Of a DNA stretch of 35,001 bases, positions 9,040 to 15,256 are shown piece by piece. The stretch is from contig JAHJUC010000670.1 in assembly GCA_018829385.1 (NCBI GenBank), positions 1 to 35,001 on the forward strand, in the 5' to 3' direction. Numbering within the stretch: position 1 is the first letter of the stretch; each line of letters opens with the position of its first letter. Under the pieces are notes generated by a model. The model had not been told where the DNA came from. It saw only the letters and a program-made list of their open reading frames with translations, and searched no databases. The stretch is from Alphaproteobacteria bacterium (lineage in GTDB: Bacteria > Pseudomonadota > Alphaproteobacteria > Rhizobiales > Rhizobiaceae). A program made the position numbers and the translations under genes.

Positions 9040-10524
9040 TTATCGGATGCCCGCGACCGCTTCTCGTCCGGCTATGCGCCCCATAACCAGACAGTTGGCG
9101 AGTGAGCCGCCGCCGACATAGTCATCATAGAACACGTGTCCGGCACCTTCACCAGCGGCATAGAGACCGGGGATCACCCTGCCGTCCGCCTCAAGCACTT
9201 CGGCCTTTTCGTTGATCATGATCCCTCCAAACGTGAGGGTGACACCTGGAGCCAGCGAACGAAATGCATAGAAAGGCGCCGTCTCGATCTTGCCTGCAAG
9301 TGCGGCTTTCGGCGGCGAGGCCTTCGGCGCGGTGCCGTTTTCGACACTAGTGTTGAACTCGTTGACTGTCGCCACCAGCGCGTCCGCTGGCACACCAATC
9401 TTCTCAGCAAGTTCTTCCAGAGTTGCGGCCTCGGCCATTTCGATTCCGAGCCTACGGAAGGTGCCCATTGTTGTCTGCGAGGGTGGTAGTTCAGCGATCT
9501 GTTGATCGAAGACCAAGGATGCGCGCTGGCCAGGCTGAGCCAGAACGGCTTTGCCGTGCGCAACATATCCCTTCGATTCGTCGATGAAGCGCTTGCCCTC
9601 CTGATTCACGGAAATGCAGTAGGGGAGAGCGGCAAACGGATTGCCTGCGGCTGTTTCGACCGCGTCGACCGCCGCGATGTGAAGGGCCATGATTCCGCCC
9701 ATTCCGCGCAAGCCGGCACCGACCTCTTCTGCCAGGACAAGTCCGTCGCCGGTCGCCCATCCGATTCCACGTACCATCATGGCTTCGGCATTGGGATCGG
9801 AGTAGGCGGCAATGATCTGAGGATTTCCCGCATAGCCCCCGGTGGTGATTACCACCGATCTTGCCGCCAATTCCACGACACCTGCAGGGCCAACCGCTCG
9901 CACCCCGGAAACCGCTCCCTTGCCATCAATCACCAGCTGTTTCGCCTTCGTGTCAAAGAAGAAGCGGCCGCCCATACCCGTGATCTTCTTGCGTAGGTCG
10001 GCCAGCGTCCGAGGCATACCCATGTACGGACCGGGTGCGGTCGTGGCGGTCGCGATCCGGTAGGGTGGCATCGTTCCCTCCGGAAGAAATTCGACGCCGT
10101 GGCTGCGCAGCCAGTCCACGTCGGCACGCGCCGCCTTGGCCATGAGTTCGTAAACTGTGCGATTCCCGCGGCCTTTGCCCTTTGCCACAAAGTCTTCAAG
10201 AAAGGCATCTTGATCGCCAGCGGACTGGGAAGCGGGCATTGCGATAATGCCTGCTGAAAAGGCGGAGTTTCCTCCCGCGCGATTTTCAGGCGCCTTCTCC
10301 ACGATGGCGACCTTTGCTCCGCTCGAGGCTGCCTCAAGCGCAGCGACGGTTCCCGCCAAACCGGTTCCGATAACTACGACGTCGAACGTTTCGACAGTCT
10401 CAGGCGACGGCAGGTCAGCGGCCTTGGCCGATGTCACCGCTCCCAACCCGGCGAGGCCGGCGCCGGCTCCGAGTGTTGCGAGCATGCTTCTCCGGCTGAA
10501 CGTGTTTTTTGTGCTGTCAGTCAT
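9040..10524 (-). CDS. Tat-exported FAD flavoprotein, fumarate reductase/flavocytochrome c-like, substrate unknown
   Basis: A periplasmic FAD enzyme, 494 residues from ATG 10524 (GGAG six bases upstream; preferred to the track start 10536). A twin-arginine signal (FSRRSMLATLGAGAG) precedes the FAD-binding motif VVVIGTGLAGTVAALEAA and the C-terminal FAD contact IPGLYAAGEGAGHVF. The fold is that of the flavin domain of Shewanella flavocytochrome c3. By my alignment the equivalent of H365 is kept (MALHIA), but R402 becomes Y (ESKGYVAH), H504 becomes L (GVTLTFGG) and R544 becomes Y (DDYVGGGS). It is therefore probably not a fumarate reductase; related reductases use urocanate, methacrylate or other enoates, and related dehydrogenases use steroids. 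The neighbouring tetraheme cytochrome, 31 bases upstream in the same operon, is its likely electron donor. Confidence 0.85.
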   Translation of the reverse strand: MTDSTKNTFSRRSMLATLGAGAGLAGLGAVTSAKAADLPSPETVETFDVVVIGTGLAGTVAALEAASSGAKVAIVEKAPENRAGGNSAFSAGIIAMPASQSAGDQDAFLEDFVAKGKGRGNRTVYELMAKAARADVDWLRSHGVEFLPEGTMPPYRIATATTAPGPYMGMPRTLADLRKKITGMGGRFFFDTKAKQLVIDGKGAVSGVRAVGPAGVVELAARSVVITTGGYAGNPQIIAAYSDPNAEAMMVRGIGWATGDGLVLAEEVGAGLRGMGGIMALHIAAVDAVETAAGNPFAALPYCISVNQEGKRFIDESKGYVAHGKAVLAQPGQRASLVFDQQIAELPPSQTTMGTFRRLGIEMAEAATLEELAEKIGVPADALVATVNEFNTSVENGTAPKASPPKAALAGKIETAPFYAFRSLAPGVTLTFGGIMINEKAEVLEADGRVIPGLYAAGEGAGHVFYDDYVGGGSLANCLVMGRIAGREAVAGIR

Positions 10525-10555
10525 GGCTATCTCCATACTCAGCCACCAGTGGCGG

Positions 10556-10903
10556 CTATTTGATCTGAAACTCGAATCCCCGGTGACACATCACACACGT
10601 CACCTCGGATTCGCGGTGGATCTTGTGGCAGTCGTTGCAGGCTGGAATTTCGTCCGGTCCCAGATGGGGAGACCGGTGAGGATCGGGGAACACTGCCGGG
10701 GCATCCTGCCCCAACATTGCTCCGTGACAGGCGACGCAAACTGCATTCGGGGGCGCGACCGCAGCCGGCTCCTCCTTGTGGCAAGCGGTGCAGGCAACAC
10801 CGGCTTCTTTGTGCACGTCATGGAGTGCCTGTCCCTGCGCCATCGGCAGTATCGCCAAAACCCCTGCCAAGGTTGCGACAAGTGTTGCAATTCGTAACCA
10901 CAT
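10556..10903 (-). CDS. Periplasmic tetraheme cytochrome c
   Basis: A 115-residue exported electron carrier. A Sec signal (MWLRIATLVATLAGVLAILPMAQGQA) is followed by four CxxCH heme sites: CTACH, CVACH, CNDCH and CVMCH, with extra histidines (HDVHKEAG, DPHRSPH, HKIHRES) able to serve as distal ligands. The layout matches the N-terminal tetraheme domain of flavocytochrome c3, here as a separate subunit encoded just before its flavoprotein. GGAGGAGAAACATAC before the ATG is a strong ribosome site. It would pass electrons from a membrane quinol dehydrogenase (none in the window) to the flavoprotein. An exact FNR-consensus site lies in the 54-base gap upstream. Confidence 0.93.
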   Translation of the reverse strand: MWLRIATLVATLAGVLAILPMAQGQALHDVHKEAGVACTACHKEEPAAVAPPNAVCVACHGAMLGQDAPAVFPDPHRSPHLGPDEIPACNDCHKIHRESEVTCVMCHRGFEFQIK

Positions 10904-10936
10904 GTATGTTTCTCCTCCAGTCAGGTCATTCCCGCA

Positions 10937-10950
10937 TTGATGGAAATCAA
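10937..10950 (-). promoter_or_regulatory. Exact FNR/FixK consensus box before the cytochrome gene
   Basis: TTGATGGAAATCAA matches TTGAT-N4-ATCAA at every specified position. It lies between usp (stop 10958) and the cytochrome gene (start 10903), both on the minus strand. The centre is about 40 bases from the start codon and only about 20 bases from the ribosome site, closer than expected for class II activation at -41.5. It may repress, or drive a very short leader. No convincing -10 is seen at the expected distance. Confidence 0.65.
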
Positions 10951-10957
10951 CGAATGT

Positions 10958-11842
10958 TCACGCCTGACTGATAGCTTCCCGTCGAGTGTATGTTGGGGGA
11001 ACGACAAGCACATCGCATTCGGCGCTGCGCAGCACGTTTTCGGCCACACTGCCGAGAAAGAGCTTCGCAACGCCACTTCGGCTATGGGTTCCGATGATGA
11101 CGAGATCCGCCGTTTCTTCCCGTGCCGCCATGAGTATCTCGTCGGCCGCAGAGTGCTGCAACTGACGAACCTTTTGTCGAATGGAACGCAACTCCAGCCT
11201 GTTCACGAAGTCGGCGAGGCTGCGTGCCGCCGCCTTTCTCTGATCGTCAAGATAAGTCTGTCGCTCCTTTGTCCGCATTGTATAGCTCATGGCCAAATGA
11301 ACCGCCGGAGCATCAAAGACATGCAGAAGCGAGGCTCGGGCTCCTCGCGCTATCTCCAGTGCCACGCCGGTTTTCACCACGCGCTCGGACCCCTCGGACA
11401 AGTCGGTGGTGATCATCACATGCCCGTAGGGGGCGACAGGCGGGGCGTTGACCATGAGCACGGGACAGGTGACGGAACGTATTGTTCGCTCGGCCGTCGT
11501 GCCGACGAACACATCCCGCAATGCCTGCCGTCGATGTGGTCCGATGACAAGGAGGTCCGGCATTTCCTCCTCGGCCGCTTGGGCGATCCCGGCGAAGGGA
11601 TCGGAAAGCACCACACGGGACTCGCAGATGACTCCATCGACATTCTTCACCGTGAGCTGCAACTCCCGGAGCAGTACGGAGGCCATATTGCGTTCGTTAT
11701 CGACAATGCGCTGCGGTTGGTCGTCATCGACAACATGAACAATCGACAGAGAAGCGTCGAACTGCTGGGCAAGCAAGGTCGCACGCCGGAGTGCGCGATC
11801 CGACCTCTCGGATAAGTCGGTGGCCAGCATGATCTTTTTCAT
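10958..11842 (-). CDS. Tandem-domain universal stress protein
   Basis: Cytoplasmic stress protein of 294 residues made of two Usp domains (about 1-140 and 150-290). Each starts with the family pattern (KIMLATDLSERSDRAL; HVMITTDLSEGSERVV). The second domain keeps the ATP-binding signature GTHSRSGVAKLFLGSVAE; in the first the motif is altered (GPHRRQALRDVFVGTTAE, the second glycine replaced), so nucleotide binding may be asymmetric. AAGGAGT five bases before ATG 11842 supports the start. The gene is divergent from the HTH-antiporter operon across a 136-base region with an FNR-type box. It is followed by the cytochrome-flavoprotein pair on the same strand, and could be co-transcribed with it. 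Tandem Usp proteins are frequent members of FNR and DosR hypoxia regulons. Confidence 0.93.
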   Translation of the reverse strand: MKKIMLATDLSERSDRALRRATLLAQQFDASLSIVHVVDDDQPQRIVDNERNMASVLLRELQLTVKNVDGVICESRVVLSDPFAGIAQAAEEEMPDLLVIGPHRRQALRDVFVGTTAERTIRSVTCPVLMVNAPPVAPYGHVMITTDLSEGSERVVKTGVALEIARGARASLLHVFDAPAVHLAMSYTMRTKERQTYLDDQRKAAARSLADFVNRLELRSIRQKVRQLQHSAADEILMAAREETADLVIIGTHSRSGVAKLFLGSVAENVLRSAECDVLVVPPTYTRREAISQA

Positions 11843-11908
11843 ATCGTACTCCTTGCCGAAGCGCCGGTGATGACGTGTTCAGCAAACCATGTCGAAGGGG
11901 TTTTTCAT

Positions 11909-11949
11909 TTGATTCAGATCATCTCAATTGCACACAGCATCGCTATTCT
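11909..11949 (+). promoter_or_regulatory. FNR/FixK-type box and -10 in the usp/HTH divergent promoter
   Basis: TTGATTCAGATCAT (11909-11922) matches TTGAT-N4-ATCAA except the last base. On the plus strand a -10-like TATTCT occurs at 11944-11949. A start at about 11956 would place the box centre near -41, the class II activation position for FNR/CRP proteins, with a leader of about 22 bases to ATG 11979. The same box could serve usp in the other direction, but no clear -10 is visible there. Confidence 0.6.
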
Positions 11950-11978
11950 GCACCAAAGAACACCAGACAGGGCACAAG

Positions 11979-12227
11979 ATGGCGCGTGATCAGTATCAGA
12001 CGGTGAAGGATGTAGCCGACCGCCTGAAGGTCAGCGAAGCGACGGTCCGTGGCTGGATCAAGGACGGAGAATTGCGAGCGATCGAGATCGGCAAGGGCTG
12101 GCGGATTGCCGACATCGACCTGGATAGCTTCCTTTCCAAACATGCGACGCGTGCGCGCGAGACCGGCGCGAAGGCAGGAGTGTCGTCCAACCTTGACCCG
12201 ATGACCGGTAGCGAGAGCGGTGAATGA
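11979..12227 (+). CDS. Small excisionase/MerR-type helix-turn-helix protein
   Basis: An 82-residue DNA-binding protein (HTH_17/excisionase family). Nearly all of it is one winged-HTH domain: YQTVKDVADRLKVSEATVRG is the helix-turn-helix and WIKDGELRAIEIGKGWRI the wing. The tail (about residues 50-82) is polar and unstructured. The ATG at 11979 replaces the longer track start at 11928 because it begins the domain normally and follows ACAGGG. The stop overlaps the antiporter start (ATGA), so the two are translationally coupled. It probably regulates its own operon or the divergent usp; no phage genes are nearby that would suggest a real excisionase. Confidence 0.85.
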   Translation: MARDQYQTVKDVADRLKVSEATVRGWIKDGELRAIEIGKGWRIADIDLDSFLSKHATRARETGAKAGVSSNLDPMTGSESGE

Positions 12228-13936
12228 TCGACACCCTGCTTCACTCGCCCTTTGCCGAGGTCGCTGTCCTGCTCGTTATGGCCGCCGCCATTGGCCTGTT
12301 CGGCATCTTGCTGCGCCAGCCGCTGATTGTCAGCTTCATCGCAGTCGGCCTGGTTGCCGGACCGTCCGCGCTTGATGTGGTCCATTCCGACGAGCAGATC
12401 GATCTGCTTTCCGAACTCGGCATCGCCGTGCTACTGTTTCTTGTCGGCATCAAGCTCGACGTGAAACTCATCCGGTCGCTCGGCCAGGTGGCGCTGATGA
12501 CCGGCCTCGGCCAGGTCGCGTTCACCTCGATCTTCGGATACCTGATCGGGCTGACCGTGGGGCTGGGGCATGTCACCAGCCTATATGTCGCCGTGGCACT
12601 GACCTTTTCCTCGACGATCATCATCGTGAAGCTGCTGTCGGACAAACGTGAAATCGACAGTCTGCATGGACAGATCGCGCTCGGTTTCCTGATCGTGCAG
12701 GACCTCGTTGTGGTCCTGGCGATGATCGTGCTGTCGGCCATCGGCATCGGTGCCGCAGGCGACGGCGGCCATGGCGGCGGGTCGGTTCTGTCGGTGCTGG
12801 TCTCCGGTGCCGCGATGGTGGCACTTGTCGTACTGTTCGTTCGCTACATGGCCAACCCGCTCACCGAACGGCTCGCGCAGGTGCCGGAGCTGCTGGTGAT
12901 CTTCGCTATCGCGATGGCGGCGATGTTCGCGGCAATCGGCGGTTTTGTCGGCCTCGGCAAGGAGGTGGGCGGTCTTCTGGCGGGCGTCGCGCTTGCGTCG
13001 ACGCCCTATCGCGAGACCATCGCCGCCCGGCTCGCGCCGCTCAGGGATTTTCTGCTCCTGTTCTTCTTCATCGCGCTTGGAGCAACACTCGACTTGTCGC
13101 TGCTCGGAGCCCACGTCACCGGCGCTATAGTCTTCTCGTTTTTCGTGCTCATCGGCAACCCGCTGATCGTGCTCGCGATCATGGGAGCGTTGGGCTATCG
13201 CAAGCGCACGGGCTTCCTTGCCGGGCTCACCGTGGCGCAAATCAGCGAGTTCTCCCTGATCTTCGTGGCCATGGGCGTCTCACTTGGACACGTGCAGGAG
13301 GACGCACTCGGCCTCGTAACCATGGTGGGGCTCGTCACCATCGCGGTCTCCACCTACATGATCACCTATTCGCACCAGCTCTACGCCGTGTTCGAGCCAC
13401 TGCTCGGCGTGTTCGAGCGCAAGGGCACGCCGCGCGAACCGTCCGAGGCGGGGGCGCATCGTGAGGACGGTTACAGGGTAGTTCTCTTTGGGCTCGGACG
13501 GTTCGGCACCGCGATCGGAATGCGCCTGCAGAAGCGGGGCGTCCGGGTGCTCGGTGTCGACTTCAACCCTCTGGCCGTGCGCCGCTGGCGCGAGCTTGGT
13601 CTCGAGACCGAGTTCGGCGACGCGACCGACCCGGAATTCGTGGCCGAGCTACCGCTGTCGCGGGCCGATTGGGTCGTCTCGACCGTGCCGATCCACCCGA
13701 CAGGTCTCAGCCACGAAGACACGCGCACGACGTTGATCCAGCTGGCACGCAGCTCCGGCTTCCGTGGGCGTGTGGCCGTGGCCTCGCATCACCTCAAGGA
13801 CACCGAGGAACTGTTCGCTTCTGGGGCGGACATGGTGCTGGAGCCGTTCCAGGACGCCGCTGACCGAGCCGTCGATCTGCTCTGTGGCGCACCTGAAGAA
13901 GAGCGGACAGAGATCCCGTCCATCGAAACCGAGTGA
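12224..13936 (+). CDS. CPA2-family monovalent cation/proton antiporter with TrkA-N domain (KefB-like)
   Basis: Inner-membrane antiporter of 570 residues. Residues 1 to about 390 form the Na/H-exchanger membrane domain with around a dozen hydrophobic helices (for example LLVMAAAIGLFGILLRQPLI, FSSTIIIVKLLSD, LGFLIVQDLVVVLAMIVLS). After a polar linker, a cytoplasmic Rossmann RCK/TrkA-N domain begins at VVLFGLGRFGTAIGMRLQ. Such proteins exchange potassium or sodium for protons and are gated by nucleotide or glutathione adducts. No KefF/KefG partner is adjacent, so glutathione gating is uncertain. It starts inside the HTH gene's stop codon and is followed 28 bases later by the CNNM gene. Confidence 0.9.
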   Translation: MIDTLLHSPFAEVAVLLVMAAAIGLFGILLRQPLIVSFIAVGLVAGPSALDVVHSDEQIDLLSELGIAVLLFLVGIKLDVKLIRSLGQVALMTGLGQVAFTSIFGYLIGLTVGLGHVTSLYVAVALTFSSTIIIVKLLSDKREIDSLHGQIALGFLIVQDLVVVLAMIVLSAIGIGAAGDGGHGGGSVLSVLVSGAAMVALVVLFVRYMANPLTERLAQVPELLVIFAIAMAAMFAAIGGFVGLGKEVGGLLAGVALASTPYRETIAARLAPLRDFLLLFFFIALGATLDLSLLGAHVTGAIVFSFFVLIGNPLIVLAIMGALGYRKRTGFLAGLTVAQISEFSLIFVAMGVSLGHVQEDALGLVTMVGLVTIAVSTYMITYSHQLYAVFEPLLGVFERKGTPREPSEAGAHREDGYRVVLFGLGRFGTAIGMRLQKRGVRVLGVDFNPLAVRRWRELGLETEFGDATDPEFVAELPLSRADWVVSTVPIHPTGLSHEDTRTTLIQLARSSGFRGRVAVASHHLKDTEELFASGADMVLEPFQDAADRAVDLLCGAPEEERTEIPSIETE

Positions 13937-13964
13937 AAACGGGCATCATGGAGGTGCATATTCC

Positions 13965-15245
13965 GTGTTTGTTGAAGTCGCACTTGTCTTGCTCCTGATC
14001 TGCCTGAACGGACTGCTGGCGATGTCAGAACTCGCCATCGTCTCGGCGCGACCAGCCCGTCTCAAGGTCCAGGCCGACCGAGGCAACCGGGGCGCACGCA
14101 CGGCTTTGAATTTGGCAGCCGATCCCGGACGCTTCCTCTCAACGGTTCAGATCGGCATAACCCTGGTTGGGATCCTCGCGGGCGCGTTCTCTGGCGCAAC
14201 GATTGGTGTGCGGTTGGCGGACGTCCTTCCCGATCTCGGCGTACCCGAAAGAATGGCGGACGAAGTCGGCGTCGGGCTCGTCGTCGTCGCCACGACTTAC
14301 CTATCGCTGATCATAGGCGAACTGGTGCCCAAGCAAATCGCGCTCGCGGCGCCCGAAACTGTCGCCTGCCGCGTCGCGGCAGCTATGTACCTGTTGTCTC
14401 GGATCGCCGCGCCGGTGGTCTGGTTGCTCGACCGGTCGGGCAAAATGGTTCTTCGACTGCTTGGCCAGTCGGGCCGGCGGGAGGCCTCAGTCAGCGACGA
14501 GGACATCCGGATGATCCTCTCTGAAGCTGCTGGAGCCGGCGTTATTCACAGGGCCGAGAAGGAACTGATCGGCGGTGTGATGCGCTTCTCGGATAGGCGT
14601 GCCCGCGGCCTGATGACTCCGCGTCATAATGTCGAAATCGCAAAGGCGGGCGAGACGCGCACAGAGATTCTCGCGCGGTTTCGCGCGTCGGGCCATTCCC
14701 TTCTTCCGCTGCGCCGGGGTGGCCGGGACGACATCGTCGGGGTCATTCACAGCCGCGATCTTCTGACGACGACAGTCAACGATCTCGATGCAATGGCGCT
14801 GATGCGTCCCGCTCCGGTGATCCAGGATAACTTGCCGGCGCTCGACGTGATCGAGCGCTTGCGCAATTCCCCGTGCCATATGCTCCTGGTCTACGACGAG
14901 TACGGACATTTTGAGGGAATCATCACGCCCATGGACATTCTGGGTGCTATCGCGGGCGGGTTCGACGAGACCGATGCGGACGAGCCGAAATTCGTCGAGC
15001 GAGAGGGCGGATCATTGCTCGTCGCCGGCTGGATGCCGATCGACGAATTCGCGGAGCGCCACGATCTCGTTATCGAGGGAGAACCGTCTTATGAAACGGT
15101 GGCAGGTCTGGTACTCGAACGTGTCGGAGAGGTTCCCGCAGTTGGGCAAAGCATTACGGTCGACGGCTGGCGGATTGAGATCGTCGACATGGACGGCCTG
15201 CGCATAGACAAGCTGCTCGTCAGCCGGATTCCTGAAAGTACTTGA
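13965..15245 (+). CDS. CNNM/CorC-family membrane protein with CBS pair (hemolysin-like)
   Basis: A 426-residue membrane protein of the DUF21-CBS-CorC_HlyC architecture, usually annotated hemolysin; characterised relatives mediate magnesium or cobalt efflux. Four hydrophobic segments in about the first 190 residues (FVEVALVLLLICLNGLLAMS first, carrying the SELAIVSARPARL motif) make the DUF21 domain. A CBS pair follows (LMTPRHNVEIAKAG; DIVGVIHSRDLL), then the CorC_HlyC domain (DEFAERHDLVIEGEPSYETV). The track ORF opens at 13764 inside the antiporter; the real start is GTG 13965, with GGAGGTG eight bases upstream. Its stop precedes the ATPase start by 11 bases, so the two are in one operon. Confidence 0.9.
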   Translation: MFVEVALVLLLICLNGLLAMSELAIVSARPARLKVQADRGNRGARTALNLAADPGRFLSTVQIGITLVGILAGAFSGATIGVRLADVLPDLGVPERMADEVGVGLVVVATTYLSLIIGELVPKQIALAAPETVACRVAAAMYLLSRIAAPVVWLLDRSGKMVLRLLGQSGRREASVSDEDIRMILSEAAGAGVIHRAEKELIGGVMRFSDRRARGLMTPRHNVEIAKAGETRTEILARFRASGHSLLPLRRGGRDDIVGVIHSRDLLTTTVNDLDAMALMRPAPVIQDNLPALDVIERLRNSPCHMLLVYDEYGHFEGIITPMDILGAIAGGFDETDADEPKFVEREGGSLLVAGWMPIDEFAERHDLVIEGEPSYETVAGLVLERVGEVPAVGQSITVDGWRIEIVDMDGLRIDKLLVSRIPEST

Positions 15246-15256
15246 GGTCAAAATCG

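Noticed and set aside
9040-10903. Annotation as fumarate reductase
   Set aside because: Three of the four key residues of the dicarboxylate site are replaced in my alignment, so a more neutral name was used.
10937-11815. 292-residue plus-strand ORF over usp
   Set aside because: It is a shadow of the tandem Usp gene, whose two domains are unmistakable on the minus strand.
11928-11978. 17-residue N-terminal extension of the HTH protein
   Set aside because: The extension crosses the predicted promoter -10 and lacks a ribosome site; ATG 11979 starts the domain normally.
12581-13240. 219-residue minus-strand ORF inside the antiporter gene
   Set aside because: Low-complexity charged composition typical of antisense frames of membrane-protein genes.
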